A stretch of 64,000 nucleotides of DNA from Halomonas elongata DSM 2581 (GCF_000196875.2 NC_014532.2:1364001-1428000), one strand, 5' to 3'; numbered from the stretch's first letter, positions 27,320-37,516 are shown. Notes: generated by a model from the sequence alone, not told the origin. Program-made: numbers and translations.

Positions 27320-28780
27320 GTGAGTCAGGAATCCCTCGATACCGTCTTCCAGGAATGGCACGACAACCAGGCGCTCGCCGAGCAGATGATCCCGCTGATC
27401 GGCAGCCTCTATCGCGGCAACAACGTCGTGGCTACCATGTTCGGGCGTTCGCTGTTCAATCGCAGTGCCATCCGGATCCTCAAGGACCATCGTTTTGTCC
27501 GCAAGATCGAGGGGACCGAACTCTCCGTCCAGGATACCTTTCCGCTGATCCAGGCCATGCAGTCGCTTAACCTGGGACCGGCCCATGTCGACGTCGGCAA
27601 GCTGGGCGTGGCTTTCAAGAGGCGTGGCGGCGGCGATGCCGAGGCGTTTCTGCGCGAGGAGCTGGCCGAGATCGTCGATGCGCATGACCCGGATGCGGGC
27701 ACCGGTGAGCCCAAGGACGTGGTGCTGTACGGTTTCGGCCGCATCGGTCGCATCCTGGCCCGCGTGCTGATCGAGAAGGCGGGTGGCGGCAATCTGCTGC
27801 GGCTCCGGGCGATCGTGGTGCGCGGCCGCGGGGATATTGCCAAGGACCTGGAGAAACGGGCGAGCCTGCTGCGTCGCGACAGCGTGCATGGCCCCTTCGA
27901 CGGCACCATCAGCGTCGATGTCGAGTCCCGCACCCTGATCGCCAACGGTAATGTCATCAAGGTGATCTACGCCGATTCGCCCGCCGAGATCGATTACACG
28001 GCCCATGGCATCGACCATGCCGTGGTGGTCGACAATACCGGTATCTGGCGCGACGAGCAGGGGTTGAGTCAGCACCTGGAGTGCAAGGGCGTTTCCAAGG
28101 CGCTGCTCACGGCGCCGGGCAAGGGCGACGTCAAGAACATCGTCTATGGCATCAACCACCAGGACATCACCAGTGACGACCGCATCATCTCGGCGGCATC
28201 CTGTACCACCAATGCCATCGTGCCGGTGCTCAAGGTGATGAACGACGAGTTCGGCGTCGAGCATGGTCACGTCGAGACCGTTCACTCCTATACCAACGAT
28301 CAGAACCTGATCGACAACTACCACAAGGGCGACCGGCGTGGGCGTAGCGCACCGCTCAACATGGTGTTGACCGAAACCGGTGCCGCCAAGGCCGTGGCCA
28401 AGGCGCTGCCCGAATTCGACGGCAAGCTCACCGGCAACGCCATCCGGGTGCCGACGCCCAACGTCTCCATGGCGATCCTCAACCTGCGCCTGGAGAAGGA
28501 GACCGACGCCGAGGCGCTCAACGATTACCTGCGTCGCATGGCCATCGGCTCCGATTACCAGAAGCAGATCGATTTCGTCGATTCGCCCGAGGTGGTGTCC
28601 ACCGATTTCGTCGGCAACCGCCATGCCGGGATCGTCGATGCCCAGGCGACCATCGCCAACGGCAAGAACGCTGTGCTCTACGTCTGGTACGACAACGAGT
28701 TCGGTTACAGCTGCCAGGTCATCCGTATCCTGCAGCAGGTTTCCAACGTGAGCTTCCTCAAGCTGCCTCGCGCTCAGTGA
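27320..28780 (+). CDS. gap: Glyceraldehyde-3-phosphate dehydrogenase with N-terminal extension
   Basis: A 486-residue enzyme interconverting glyceraldehyde 3-phosphate and 1,3-bisphosphoglycerate. The Rossmann motif VVLYGFGRIGRILARVL starts only near residue 135, so there is an extension of about 130 residues before the usual start. Catalytic Cys is residue 295 in SAASCTTNAIVPVL, and the end has the typical WYDNEFGYSCQVIR. Extended GAPDHs of this kind lie between mfd and nqrA in Pseudomonas too. The start is GTG 27320 after GAGAGG. A HexR-like site upstream suggests control by Entner-Doudoroff intermediates. A gluconeogenic role is inference. Confidence 0.94.
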   Translation: MSQESLDTVFQEWHDNQALAEQMIPLIGSLYRGNNVVATMFGRSLFNRSAIRILKDHRFVRKIEGTELSVQDTFPLIQAMQSLNLGPAHVDVGKLGVAFKRRGGGDAEAFLREELAEIVDAHDPDAGTGEPKDVVLYGFGRIGRILARVLIEKAGGGNLLRLRAIVVRGRGDIAKDLEKRASLLRRDSVHGPFDGTISVDVESRTLIANGNVIKVIYADSPAEIDYTAHGIDHAVVVDNTGIWRDEQGLSQHLECKGVSKALLTAPGKGDVKNIVYGINHQDITSDDRIISAASCTTNAIVPVLKVMNDEFGVEHGHVETVHSYTNDQNLIDNYHKGDRRGRSAPLNMVLTETGAAKAVAKALPEFDGKLTGNAIRVPTPNVSMAILNLRLEKETDAEALNDYLRRMAIGSDYQKQIDFVDSPEVVSTDFVGNRHAGIVDAQATIANGKNAVLYVWYDNEFGYSCQVIRILQQVSNVSFLKLPRAQ

Positions 28781-28790
28781 CGAGTCCCCA

Positions 28791-28814
28791 CGCCCCCGTC
28801 GATCGACGGGGGCG
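28791..28814 (+). terminator. Terminator after gap
   Basis: Perfect palindrome: CGCCCCCGTC at 28791-28800 and GACGGGGGCG at 28805-28814, with centre GATC. No strong T-run follows on either strand. The rest of the 293-bp space to nqrA holds only the promoter noted below. Confidence 0.65.
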
Positions 28815-28940
28815 GTAGATCCTTCCCCAGCCCGCACCTCTCGCCGGCCAACGTTTTTTCCACTCACCGCAAGGCCCCGAGAGAGGCGTCAGTACCCGTC
28901 TTGCGACCTTCGGTCGGTAGTCATCGCATCGGCTTCTCTT

Positions 28941-28946
28941 TATAAT
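28941..28946 (+). promoter_or_regulatory. Candidate -10 box of the nqr operon
   Basis: A perfect TATAAT in an AT-rich patch (CTCTTTATAATATCC), 127 bp before nqrA. No good -35 is seen 16-18 bp upstream (TAGTCA), so an activator may be needed. Confidence 0.45.
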
Positions 28947-29073
28947 ATCCGGGATTTTCGGGGTGGTTCGAGTTCGTCTCGGGCCCGACTGGTAACATTC
29001 TGACAACCAAAAGAATCTGAACCCATTCGTACCCCTTTCCTTCGTATATCCGATCCATCAACTGGGCGAGACT

Positions 29074-30423
29074 ATGATCGAAGTCAAGAAAGGCCTGGAT
29101 CTCCCCATCACGGGTGCCCCAGAGCAGCGCATCGAGGATGCGCGGCCGGTGCGTCACGTGGCCGTCCTAGGAACCGACTACATCGGCATGAAGCCGACCA
29201 TGGAGGTCCGGGAGGGGGACAAGGTCAAACTGGGCCAACTGCTCTTTACCGACAAGAAGATCGAAGGTGTTCGCTTCACCGCGCCGGCGGCCGGCGAGGT
29301 CGTGGCCATCAATCGTGGCGAGAAACGCAAGCTGTTGTCGGTGGTGATCAAGGTCGACGACACCGAGGAGGCGGTCTCCTTCACTGCCCACGGTCGTGAC
29401 AAGCTGGCATCCCTCGAGCGCCAGACAGTGGTCGACCAACTGGTCGAGTCGGGCCTGTGGACGGCGCTGCGCACGCGCCCGTATTCGCGCACGCCGGCAC
29501 TGGACGCCAAGCCCGAGAACATCTTCGTCACCGCCATCGACACTCACCCGCTCAGCCCCGATCCCGCCGGCATCATCAACGAGCAGGCCGAGGCCTTCGA
29601 GGATGGTCTCAAGGTGCTGACGCGACTGACCGAGGGCAAGGTGTTCCTGTGCACCGCCCCGCAGGCCAGCGTGCCCGGCGGCGAGGTCGACGGTGTGGTC
29701 ACGGAGACCTTCAGCGGCCCCCATCCGGCTGGCCTGGTCGGTACCCATATCCATCATCTCTCGCCCGTGGCGCTTCACAAGTCGGTCTGGCACCTCGGCT
29801 ATCAGGATGTCATCGCCTTCGGCAAGCTGTTCGCCGAGGGCAAACTCGACGTCAATCGGGTCATCGCCGTGGGCGGGCCGCGTGCCAAACAGCCGCGCCT
29901 GCTGCGCACCCGACTGGGCGCCAGCACCGAAGAGCTGCTGAATGGCGAAGTCGTGGAGCCCGAGGATACCCGGGTGATCTCCGGTTCGGTGTTCTCCGGC
30001 ATGACCTGCGAAGGCAGCCTGCGCTATCTCGGTCGCTTTTATAACCAGCTCAGCCTGCTCGAGGAAGGCAACAAGCGAAGCTTCCTGGGCTGGCTCTCGC
30101 CGGGTGGCAACCGCCATTCCGTGATGGGGATCTATCTTTCCAAGTTGAAGGGCCTGCGCAACTACGCGCCGACCACGTCCACCAATGGGTCGGAGCGAGC
30201 CATGGTGCCCGTGGGAGTCTACGAGGAAGTGATGCCGCTGGACATCCTGCCCACCCAGCTGCTGCGCTCGCTGATTGTCGGCGACATCGAAACGGCGATG
30301 CAGCTTGGCTGCCTGGAGCTGGATGAGGAGGACCTGGCGCTGTGCACCTACGTGTGTCCCGGCAAGTACGAATACGGTCCCATCCTGCGCGATAACCTCA
30401 CCATGATTGAGAAAGAGGCCTGA
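29074..30423 (+). CDS. nqrA: Na+-translocating NADH:quinone reductase subunit A
   Basis: First gene of the six-subunit sodium pump that couples NADH oxidation by ubiquinone to Na+ export. NqrA is the peripheral cytoplasmic subunit without cofactor. The 449-residue protein starts [20 protein letters not shown] as in the family and keeps [20 protein letters not shown] and [10 protein letters not shown]. It ends with TGATG overlapping nqrB. A Na+ pump suits a halophile's Na+ economy. Confidence 0.97.
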   Translation: MIEVKKGLDLPITGAPEQRIEDARPVRHVAVLGTDYIGMKPTMEVREGDKVKLGQLLFTDKKIEGVRFTAPAAGEVVAINRGEKRKLLSVVIKVDDTEEAVSFTAHGRDKLASLERQTVVDQLVESGLWTALRTRPYSRTPALDAKPENIFVTAIDTHPLSPDPAGIINEQAEAFEDGLKVLTRLTEGKVFLCTAPQASVPGGEVDGVVTETFSGPHPAGLVGTHIHHLSPVALHKSVWHLGYQDVIAFGKLFAEGKLDVNRVIAVGGPRAKQPRLLRTRLGASTEELLNGEVVEPEDTRVISGSVFSGMTCEGSLRYLGRFYNQLSLLEEGNKRSFLGWLSPGGNRHSVMGIYLSKLKGLRNYAPTTSTNGSERAMVPVGVYEEVMPLDILPTQLLRSLIVGDIETAMQLGCLELDEEDLALCTYVCPGKYEYGPILRDNLTMIEKEA

Positions 30424-31646
30424 TGATGGGTATCCGACAGACACTCGACAATCTCGAGCCGCACTTCCACAAGGGCGGGAAGTACGAGCAGTTCTACCCG
30501 CTCTATGAGGCGGTGGACACCATCTTCTATACGCCCCCGAGCGTGGCCAAGACAACCGCCCATGTGCGCGACGGCGTCGATCTCAAGCGCATCATGATCA
30601 CGGTCTGGCTGTGCACCTTCCCGGCCATGTTCTTCGGCATGTGGAATGCCGGCTGGCAGGCCAACCTGGCCATCGCCGATGGCTTCGGCGCGGCGACCGG
30701 CTGGCGCGAAGCGATCGTCATGACCCTGGGCGGCGGCCACGATCCGGGCAGCCTGTGGGGCAACTTCGTGCTCGGCGCCACTTACTTCCTGCCCATCTAC
30801 CTGGTGACCTTCGTGGTCGGGGGCTTCTGGGAAGTTCTGTTCGCCATCAAGCGTGGCCACGAGGTCAACGAAGGCTTCTTCGTCACCTCGGTACTGTATG
30901 CCCTGGTCCTGCCGGCGACCATTCCGCTGTGGCAGGTGGCACTCGGCATCACCTTCGGTGTGGTGATCGGCAAGGAAATCTTCGGCGGCACCGGCAAGAA
31001 CTTCCTCAACCCGGCGCTGACGGGGCGTGCCTTCCTCTACTTCGCCTATCCGGCACAGATCTCCGGTGATTCCGTGTGGGTCGCGGCCGATGGATTTACC
31101 GGCGCCACTGCGCTGTCCACTGCCTATCAGAACGGCATGAGCGCCCTGAGCGACCAGTTCAGCTGGTGGGATGCCTTCCTTGGCTTCATGCCGGGCTCGA
31201 TAGGCGAGACGTCCACGCTGGCGATCCTGATCGGTGCGGCGGTACTGTTGTGGACCAAGATCGCCTCCTGGCGAATCATGCTTGGCGTCTTCCTCGGCAT
31301 GGTCGTGACCAGCGCCCTGTTCAACCTGATCGGCTCCGATACCAATCCGATGTTCGCCATGCCCTGGTACTGGCACCTGGTCATCGGTGGTTTCGCCTTC
31401 GGCATGGTGTTCATGGCCACCGATCCGGTGTCCGCCTCCATGACCAATCCGGGGCGTCTCATCTTCGGGGCCCTGATCGGCGTCATGACCGTGCTGATCC
31501 GCGTGGTGAACCCGGCCTTCCCGGAAGGCATCATGCTGGCGATCCTGTTCGCCAACCTGTTCGCCCCGCTGATCGACCACTTCTTTGTTCAGGCCAACAT
31601 CAAGCGCCGTGAGCGGCGCACCGGTTCGGCCGAGGAGAATGCCTGA
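30423..31646 (+). CDS. nqrB: Na+-NQR subunit B
   Basis: Polytopic membrane subunit with about ten helices that binds riboflavin and a covalent FMN. The FMN-threonine motif is visible in [17 protein letters not shown]. The N-terminal stretch [15 protein letters not shown] and the block [20 protein letters not shown] are typical. 407 residues. Start ATG 30423, or ATG 30426, directly at the nqrA stop; its own stop overlaps nqrC by one base. Confidence 0.97.
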   Translation: MMGIRQTLDNLEPHFHKGGKYEQFYPLYEAVDTIFYTPPSVAKTTAHVRDGVDLKRIMITVWLCTFPAMFFGMWNAGWQANLAIADGFGAATGWREAIVMTLGGGHDPGSLWGNFVLGATYFLPIYLVTFVVGGFWEVLFAIKRGHEVNEGFFVTSVLYALVLPATIPLWQVALGITFGVVIGKEIFGGTGKNFLNPALTGRAFLYFAYPAQISGDSVWVAADGFTGATALSTAYQNGMSALSDQFSWWDAFLGFMPGSIGETSTLAILIGAAVLLWTKIASWRIMLGVFLGMVVTSALFNLIGSDTNPMFAMPWYWHLVIGGFAFGMVFMATDPVSASMTNPGRLIFGALIGVMTVLIRVVNPAFPEGIMLAILFANLFAPLIDHFFVQANIKRRERRTGSAEENA

Positions 31647-32458
31647 TGGCACAGAGCAACAACTCCATCAAGAAGATCCTGACGGTGGCGTTCGCACTCT
31701 GCATCGTGTGCTCGATCATCGTCTCCACCGCTGCGGTGGCGCTGCGCTCGAAGCAGCAGCTCAACCAGGAACTCGATCGCAAGACCAATATCCTCAACGT
31801 GGCCGACCTCTACGAGCCGGGCGACGATGTGGCGGAAGAGTTCCAGAAGATCACGCCCAGAGTGATCGACCTGCGCAACGGCGAGTACACCGACGAGTAC
31901 GATCCGGACAGCTTCAATAACTTCGAGGCGGCCAAGGATCCGGCGCAGTCCCGGACCCTGTCCGGCGAGAAGGACATTGCGGGCCTGTCGCGCCAGGAAA
32001 ATTATACTACCGTCTACCTGGTGGGCGATCCGGACGACCCCGAGCAGGTGATCCTGCCGATTCGCGGGCAGGGCCTGTGGGGGCTGATGCGCGGCTACCT
32101 GGCCGTGGAAGGCGACGGCAATACCATCGTCGGCATCACCTACTACTCGCATTCCGAAACCCCCGGGCTCGGCGGCGAGGTCGACAATCCCAAGTGGAAG
32201 GCCCAGTGGGAAGGCAAGGAGATCTATGGCGAGGACGGCGACATGAATCCGGCCATCGCCCTGGTCAAGGGAGGCGCCAGCTCCGACACCGAGGTCGATG
32301 CACTCTCCGGGGCCTCGTTGACCAGCAAGGGGGTGACCAACATGCTGCAGTTCTGGCTCGGGCCCGAGGGCTTTGGTCCCTATCTGGCCAAGTTCCGCAG
32401 TGGCACCGATCAGGAAGCCGCCAACACGGCTTCCGCCGACGAGACTGAAGGAGCCTGA
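31646..32458 (+). CDS. nqrC: Na+-NQR subunit C
   Basis: One N-terminal helix ([20 protein letters not shown]) and a periplasmic FMN-binding domain. The covalent FMN site is [17 protein letters not shown], where the Thr of SGASLT carries the flavin after ApbE-dependent transfer. At 270 residues it has normal length. nqrD follows after 2 bp. Confidence 0.97.
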   Translation: MAQSNNSIKKILTVAFALCIVCSIIVSTAAVALRSKQQLNQELDRKTNILNVADLYEPGDDVAEEFQKITPRVIDLRNGEYTDEYDPDSFNNFEAAKDPAQSRTLSGEKDIAGLSRQENYTTVYLVGDPDDPEQVILPIRGQGLWGLMRGYLAVEGDGNTIVGITYYSHSETPGLGGEVDNPKWKAQWEGKEIYGEDGDMNPAIALVKGGASSDTEVDALSGASLTSKGVTNMLQFWLGPEGFGPYLAKFRSGTDQEAANTASADETEGA

Positions 32459-32460
32459 AG

Positions 32461-33129
32461 ATGTCTGCACCGACTGCCAAGGGCGTCCTGACGACGCCGA
32501 TCTTCAAGAACAACCCCATCGCCTTGCAGATCCTGGGGATCTGTAGTGCGCTGGCGGTAACCAGCAGCATGAGCGTGTCGCTGGTCATGTCGCTGGCGGT
32601 GATCTTCGTGACGGCGTTCTCCAACCTGTTCGTCTCGTTGATCCGCCACCACATTCCGTCCTCCATCCGCATCATCGTCCAGATGACGATCATCGCCTCG
32701 CTGGTGATCGTGGTGGACCAGATTCTCAAGGCCTATGCCTACGAGATGTCCAAGCAGCTGTCGGTCTTCGTTGGCCTGATCATCACCAACTGCATCGTGA
32801 TGGGGCGTGCCGAGGGCTTCGCCATGACCAACACGCCGGGGCTGTCCTTCCTGGACGGTGTCGGCAACGGTCTCGGCTACGGCTTCATCCTGATGACCGT
32901 CGGCTTCTTCCGCGAACTGCTGGGTTCCGGCAGCGTGTTCGGCTTCACTGTGCTGCAGACCGTGCAGGACGGCGGCTGGTACGTGCCCAACGGGCTGCTG
33001 CTGCTGCCGCCGTCGGCGTTCTTCATTATCGGCCTGATCATCTGGGTGCTGCGTGCCATCAACCCCGAGCAGGTCGAGGAGAACGAGTTCGAGATGAAGG
33101 CCAACACCCAGCCGAAGGAGGCCGTGTAA
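32461..33129 (+). CDS. nqrD: Na+-NQR subunit D
   Basis: Six-helix membrane subunit, 222 residues. NqrD and NqrE together hold the intramembrane iron cluster; the conserved Cys is in [16 protein letters not shown]. It begins [20 protein letters not shown] and keeps the block [17 protein letters not shown] typical of the family. Confidence 0.97.
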   Translation: MSAPTAKGVLTTPIFKNNPIALQILGICSALAVTSSMSVSLVMSLAVIFVTAFSNLFVSLIRHHIPSSIRIIVQMTIIASLVIVVDQILKAYAYEMSKQLSVFVGLIITNCIVMGRAEGFAMTNTPGLSFLDGVGNGLGYGFILMTVGFFRELLGSGSVFGFTVLQTVQDGGWYVPNGLLLLPPSAFFIIGLIIWVLRAINPEQVEENEFEMKANTQPKEAV

Positions 33130-33130
33130 C

Positions 33131-33748
33131 ATGGAACATTATCTGAGCCTGTTCGTCGCCTCGGTCTTCGTCGAGAACATGGCCCTGGCGTTCTTCCTGG
33201 GCATGTGTACCTTCCTGGCCGTGTCCAAGAAGGTGTCCTCGGCGTTCGGCCTGGGCATCGCCGTCATCGTGGTGCTGACCATCACCGTGCCGGTGAACAA
33301 CCTGATCCTGACCTATCTGCTCGGTGAGGGCGCGCTGACCTGGACCGGTATCCCCGGTGCCGAGAACATCGATCTGACGTTCCTCGGCTATCTGAGCTAC
33401 ATCGGCGTCATCGCCGCCATCGTGCAGATCCTGGAGATGTTCCTGGACAAGTACGTGCCGGCGCTCTACAACGCCCTGGGCGTATTCCTGCCGTTGATCA
33501 CCGTGAACTGCGCGATCCTCGGCGCGACCCTGTTCATGTCCGAGCGCAATTACAACCTCGGCGAATCCGTGGTCTACGGTCTGGGTGCCGGCGTCGGCTG
33601 GGCACTGGCGATCACCGCCCTGGCCGGTATTCGCGAAAAGCTCAAGTACAGCGACGTGCCCGCCTCCCTGCAGGGCCTGGGCATCACTTTCATCACCGTC
33701 GGCCTGATGTCGTTGGGCTTCATGTCCTTCTCCGGCATTCAGCTTTGA
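33131..33748 (+). CDS. nqrE: Na+-NQR subunit E
   Basis: Six-helix membrane subunit related to NqrD, 205 residues. The cluster-binding Cys residues are in [14 protein letters not shown] and [15 protein letters not shown]. It is highly conserved and begins [20 protein letters not shown]. It starts one base after nqrD. A hairpin separates it from nqrF. Confidence 0.97.
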   Translation: MEHYLSLFVASVFVENMALAFFLGMCTFLAVSKKVSSAFGLGIAVIVVLTITVPVNNLILTYLLGEGALTWTGIPGAENIDLTFLGYLSYIGVIAAIVQILEMFLDKYVPALYNALGVFLPLITVNCAILGATLFMSERNYNLGESVVYGLGAGVGWALAITALAGIREKLKYSDVPASLQGLGITFITVGLMSLGFMSFSGIQL

Positions 33749-33764
33749 GGTGGGTCGTGTTCTG

Positions 33765-33785
33765 CCGGTGGCCATGCGCCACCGG
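33765..33785 (+). other. Intercistronic hairpin between nqrE and nqrF
   Basis: CCGGTGGC / GCCACCGG, an 8-bp stem with loop CATGC in the 69-bp nqrE-nqrF space. No T-run follows, so it is more likely a stability or processing stem than a terminator. Confidence 0.55.
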
Positions 33786-33817
33786 TAACCAGGCAACGCA
33801 AGCAATAGGAAACCGAC

Positions 33818-35050
33818 ATGGTTGATACAACAGTCATCTTGCTCGGTGTGGTCATGTTCACCGTGGTCATCATCGGTCTGACGGCGGTGATCCTGGCCGC
33901 CCGGAGCAAGCTCGTCAGTTCCGGGGACGTCTCCATCGAGATCAACGGCGACCCCGAGCACACCCTTACCACCCAGGCGGGCGGCAAGCTGCTCAACACC
34001 CTGGCCGCCAATGGCATCTTCCTGTCATCGGCCTGCGGTGGCGGTGGTTCCTGCGCCCAGTGCCGGTGCCGCGTGGAAGAGGGGGGCGGCTCGATCCTGC
34101 CCACCGAGGAGTCGCACTTCACCCTGCGCGAGAAGAAGGAAGGCTGGCGCCTGTCCTGTCAGGTGCCGGTCAAGCAGGACATGAAGATCGAGGTCCCTGA
34201 AGAGGTCTTCGGCGTCAAGAAGTGGGAATGCGAGGTCATCGAGAACCCCAACGTCGCGACCTTCATCAAGGAGCTCAACCTGCGCCTGCCCGAAGGCGAA
34301 GATGTGGCCTTCCGCGCCGGCGGTTACGTGCAGCTGGTGGCGCCGCCCTACGACATCAAGTTCTCCGACTTCGATATCGAGGAAGAGTACAGGGGCGACT
34401 GGGAGAAGTTCGGCCTCTTCGACATCTCCCACAAGAACAACGAGGAAATCATCCGGGCCTACTCGATGGCCAACTACCCGGAAGAGAAGGGTATCCTCAA
34501 GTTCAACGTGCGTATCGCCACGCCGCCGCCCAACACCAGCCATCCGCCGGGCTTGATGTCGACCTACGTCTTCAGCCTGAAGCCGGGCGACAAGGTGACC
34601 GTGATGGGGCCCTTCGGCGAGTTCTTCGCCAAGGACACCGATGCGGAGATGGTGTTCGTCGGTGGTGGTGCCGGCATGGCGCCGATGCGCAGTCATATCT
34701 TCGACCAGCTCAAGCGCCTGGATACCAAGCGCAAGATTACCTTCTGGTATGGGGCACGCTCCTGGCGGGAGACCTTCTACAATGAAGAGTACGACCAGCT
34801 GGCCGAGGAGCACGACAACTTCGAGTGGCACCTGGCGTTGTCCGATCCCCTGCCCGAAGACAACTGGGACGGGCCGACCGGCTTCATCCACAATGTCCTC
34901 TACGAGATGTATCTCAAGGATCATCCGGCGCCCGAGGATTGCGAGTACTACATGTGCGGGCCGCCCATGATGAACGCTTCGGTGATCAAGATGCTGGTGG
35001 ATCTTGGCGTCGAACCGGAAAACATCATGCTGGACGACTTCGGTGGCTGA
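33818..35050 (+). CDS. nqrF: Na+-NQR subunit F, NADH-oxidising flavoprotein
   Basis: Entry point for NADH electrons. One N-terminal helix, then a 2Fe-2S ferredoxin domain with [20 protein letters not shown] and the fourth Cys in [12 protein letters not shown] domain follows ([13 protein letters not shown]), then the NADH domain ([26 protein letters not shown]). 410 residues with the canonical C-terminus LDDFGG. ATG 33818 is preceded by AGGAA. Confidence 0.97.
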   Translation: MVDTTVILLGVVMFTVVIIGLTAVILAARSKLVSSGDVSIEINGDPEHTLTTQAGGKLLNTLAANGIFLSSACGGGGSCAQCRCRVEEGGGSILPTEESHFTLREKKEGWRLSCQVPVKQDMKIEVPEEVFGVKKWECEVIENPNVATFIKELNLRLPEGEDVAFRAGGYVQLVAPPYDIKFSDFDIEEEYRGDWEKFGLFDISHKNNEEIIRAYSMANYPEEKGILKFNVRIATPPPNTSHPPGLMSTYVFSLKPGDKVTVMGPFGEFFAKDTDAEMVFVGGGAGMAPMRSHIFDQLKRLDTKRKITFWYGARSWRETFYNEEYDQLAEEHDNFEWHLALSDPLPEDNWDGPTGFIHNVLYEMYLKDHPAPEDCEYYMCGPPMMNASVIKMLVDLGVEPENIMLDDFGG

Positions 35051-35064
35051 CACCGATGCCAACA

Positions 35065-35090
35065 CAGGGCCGGCCTTCGGGCCGGCCCTG
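35065..35090 (+). terminator. Terminator after nqrF
   Basis: Stem CAGGGCCGGCC / GGCCGGCCCTG with loop TTCG, followed by TTCGGTCTTTTCG. It would end or reduce transcription into nqrM. Confidence 0.8.
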
Positions 35091-35102
35091 TTCGGTCTTT
35101 TC

Positions 35103-35141
35103 GTCGGGTATGCCGATAGCGCGGCTGTCGGCATACCCGAC
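35103..35141. other. Long inverted repeat between nqrF and nqrM
   Basis: An 18-bp stem with a single G-U pair and a 3-base loop (GCG): arms 35103-35120 (GTCGGGTATGCCGATAGC) and 35124-35141. It comes right after the nqrF terminator, and no T-run follows. It may be a second transcription or decay barrier. Confidence 0.6.
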
Positions 35142-35224
35142 AAGGAGTCCGTTGGGGATCTCATGACCGGATGTCGTGGTCATAATGAATGCAGGCCCCA
35201 TTCCTTTTATTCTGGAGAGTTCAT

Positions 35225-35479
35225 ATGAGTACCTTTCTGGTCGTTCTGGCCCTGATGCTGGTCATCGTGGCGGCCATGGCCGTGGGCGTCATTCTGGGGC
35301 GTCGTCCCATCCAGGGGTCCTGTGGCGGGCTCAACAACCTGGGCCTCAAGGAAGGCTGCGAGGTTTGCGGCGGCAAGGACGAGGTCTGCGAGGAAGAGAA
35401 CCGCAAGCGTGGCCGCGCCCGTCGCAGCAGCGACGAGAACAGTGGCGCCGATCTGGGCTACGACGCCACGCGGCGCTGA
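35225..35479 (+). CDS. nqrM: Na+-NQR maturation factor NqrM (DUF539)
   Basis: An 84-residue membrane-anchored protein with one N-terminal helix (FLVVLALMLVIVAAMAVGVI) and the family Cys motif GSCGGLNNLGLKEGCEVCGG. NqrM is needed for assembly of the NqrD/E iron site. ATG 35225 follows GGAGAG. It sits 174 bp after nqrF, behind two hairpins. The gene order in relatives is nqrF-apbE-nqrM; apbE is absent here. Confidence 0.93.
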   Translation: MSTFLVVLALMLVIVAAMAVGVILGRRPIQGSCGGLNNLGLKEGCEVCGGKDEVCEEENRKRGRARRSSDENSGADLGYDATRR

Positions 35480-35570
35480 TCGCGTTTCATCGGGGACCAG
35501 CGCCGCCTGCAGTGTTCGAGGTCGGATACTCGAGGCGAACCCCGATACCCTTGCGAAGGCCTTCCCGGCG

Positions 35571-36005
35571 TCAGGTATCGTCGGAGGGTCGTTCATGGCC
35601 GCCAAAACATGGCGACGAGGCGGGTTCGCTGTCTGCTGCATCCTCTTCGCGCAAGGCCGCCAGCACGGCTTCCTTGAGCACCGGCAGATGCGAGGCCTCC
35701 AGATCGCGGGCCGCCGAGAGCAGTGTCAGTCGCCCGGCCCGGGCGTGGCGCATCAGCGGCAGGAGATTCTCGGGCGCACTGCGTAGTTCGCCGCGGTAGC
35801 GGGCGGCGAAGACGCCGTTGCTGATCTCGCCTTCGTGGTACTGGCGGCGCAGCGTCAGGGACGGTGAGGCGTCCCGGTACCAGTCGGTCAGTGCCAGCGA
35901 TTCGCGCCGCTTGCCGCGTGGCCAGAGTCGATCCACCAGCAGGCGAGCGCCATCATCGGGCTCGATCGGCTGGTAGACGCGCTTGAGCACGATCTCATAG
36001 CTCAC
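35571..36005 (-). CDS. DUF488 family protein (YeaO-like)
   Basis: A 144-residue soluble protein. Family markers are LKRVYQPIEPDDGARLLVDR, LWPRGKRRESLALTDWYRDA, FAARYRGEL, and the C-terminal LTLLSAARDLEASHLPVL. The biochemical role of the family is not settled. It starts at GTG 36005, overlapping the stop of the PA2778-like gene (GTGA), so the two are coupled. Confidence 0.9.
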   Translation of the reverse strand: MSYEIVLKRVYQPIEPDDGARLLVDRLWPRGKRRESLALTDWYRDASPSLTLRRQYHEGEISNGVFAARYRGELRSAPENLLPLMRHARAGRLTLLSAARDLEASHLPVLKEAVLAALREEDAADSEPASSPCFGGHERPSDDT

Positions 36006-36973
36006 CTTGGGCTCTCCTCTCCTTGTTCGAGTGATACCAGTTCCTCCCGGGCACGCGACTGCCAGGGACCGGGTAGTGTCGCCGCCTGCTCGAGGGCATG
36101 GCGAGCCCGTTCGATGTTACCTCGTGCCTTGAGCAGCAGGCCGAGATTGAGCCAAGCGGGGGCCAGCTCGGAATCCGATCGGGTTGCGGCACGAAAGGCG
36201 GCGATGGCGCCGTCTTCGTCGCCGCTCGCATGCCGGGCGTTGCCCTGGGCAAAGCGTGCCATGGCGGAGCCGGGGTGACGCTCGGCCAGGGCATTCCAGG
36301 CCGGCAGGGCGGCTTCGGCACCCTGTACGGATTCGAAGTCGGTGATGGCGCGGATGGCGCTGTCGACATCGTCGCTGGCCGGGAGGTCGCCAGGGGGCAG
36401 GGCGACGAAGGCCCAGCGGTCGCTGCGCGCCCAGGTGGCATCGAAACGGTTGAAGGCCACCCGATGCTCGGGCGTCGTTCCGCTGTGCAGGATCATCTGC
36501 TCGGCCGGCCGATCGTAGCCGATGGCGACGGCGTAGTGCCAGACCGGCCACAGGGGCAGCGAGAGGTTCTGCATCACCACCACCGGATGGCCGGCATCGA
36601 GCTCGGTGAGCAAGGCCTCGAAGCCTCCTTCGAGCGGAAAGGGTATGCGTCCATGGCGACGCACCGCGGCCAGCATCTCGGGCTGTACGCTGCCTTCCCG
36701 GTCGGGCAGGAAGACCTGGGGAATCAGGGTGTCCACGTCCACCGAGACACCGCTGGCGCCAAGCGCCATGGCCAGGGAGGCGGGACCGCACTGGTAGTCG
36801 CGTTGCCCGTGGAAAGGCACGTCGTCGAGCAGGGCGCGCTGGGGAAGTTCGCGGGCGGTCTCGGGCGACAGGGTCGGTGTCGAGGCGCAGCCCACGAGGC
36901 TCAACATGCAGATCGCCAACATGAAAACGCCCGCAAGGCGGGCGTTTCCTGGCTGCCGAAGCAGGCGAATCAT
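36002..36973 (-). CDS. PA2778-type C39-like cysteine peptidase lipoprotein with TPR tail
   Basis: A 323-residue predicted lipoprotein: signal MIRLLRQPGNARLAGVFM and lipobox SLVGC. A C39-like papain-fold domain follows with Cys in YQCGPASLAMALG and His in PVWHYAVAIGYD. The C-terminal 120 residues form TPR-like helices (AWNALAERHPGSAMARFAQG, AWLNLGLLLKARGNIERARH). PA2778 and PA2779 are neighbours in Pseudomonas as well; substrate unknown. A terminator-like hairpin lies inside codons 10-17. If it began at ATG 36922 instead, the signal peptide would lack its positive N-region. Confidence 0.85.
   Translation of the reverse strand: MIRLLRQPGNARLAGVFMLAICMLSLVGCASTPTLSPETARELPQRALLDDVPFHGQRDYQCGPASLAMALGASGVSVDVDTLIPQVFLPDREGSVQPEMLAAVRRHGRIPFPLEGGFEALLTELDAGHPVVVMQNLSLPLWPVWHYAVAIGYDRPAEQMILHSGTTPEHRVAFNRFDATWARSDRWAFVALPPGDLPASDDVDSAIRAITDFESVQGAEAALPAWNALAERHPGSAMARFAQGNARHASGDEDGAIAAFRAATRSDSELAPAWLNLGLLLKARGNIERARHALEQAATLPGPWQSRAREELVSLEQGEESPR
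36925..36947 (-). terminator. Terminator-like hairpin inside the 5' end of the PA2778-type gene
   Basis: On the minus strand AAACGCCCGC-CTT-GCGGGCGTTT followed by TC: a 10-bp perfect stem ending in a short T-run. It is 43 bp downstream of the PA2779-type stop and encodes residues about 9-17 of the peptidase. Confidence 0.6.
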
Positions 36974-36989
36974 TCTAGATGTCTCCCGA

Positions 36990-37379
36990 TCAGCGAGTGA
37001 AGGGGTAGACGTTGGTGAGACCGAGGATATCGGTCACCAGCAGGATCACGAAGACGGCGAACAGGGCGCCGACGACGCTGGCCCCGGCGGGCATCTGGTC
37101 GAGGCGGTCGGCCATCTCGCTCACCTCGGCATCGGACAGCGCTGCCACGCGCGCCTGTACCTCATCGGCGTCGACGCCCTGCAGCTGCAGTTGACGCTGC
37201 ACGTCGTCACGGGCCAGGACATCGCGAATGCGCTCGCGGTCCTGCTGGATGGTGCTGGCGTCGAGCACCGCGGCGGTGCCGACCAGCTCGCTGTTCGGTG
37301 CGGCGGCGACGGCAGGCAGGCTACCGATGACCAGGGCAATGATCAGGAGGGGACTGAGGAGACGGCTGAGTCGCTTCAT
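36990..37379 (-). CDS. PA2779-type small membrane protein
   Basis: A 129-residue protein: signal peptide to AVAA-APN, a periplasmic helical part (DRERIRDVLARDDVQRQLQL), then a C-terminal membrane helix (SVVGALFAVFVILLVTDILG) and the short tail LTNVYPFTR. It matches the PA2779 family by layout. It sits 16 bp upstream of the peptidase, so the pair likely works together. Function unknown. Confidence 0.82.
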   Translation of the reverse strand: MKRLSRLLSPLLIIALVIGSLPAVAAAPNSELVGTAAVLDASTIQQDRERIRDVLARDDVQRQLQLQGVDADEVQARVAALSDAEVSEMADRLDQMPAGASVVGALFAVFVILLVTDILGLTNVYPFTR

Positions 37380-37516
37380 GGGGATGCATCCTTTTATGGG
37401 TAGTGAGTATGACGGCTCGTGTCGGCTCCGCGTGTGGCGTCCTTGCGTCGCGACGATGGCGATGATGACTCATTATAGCGAATAAGTGTCTGAGATTTCA
37501 CGGATCGCCGCTATCC

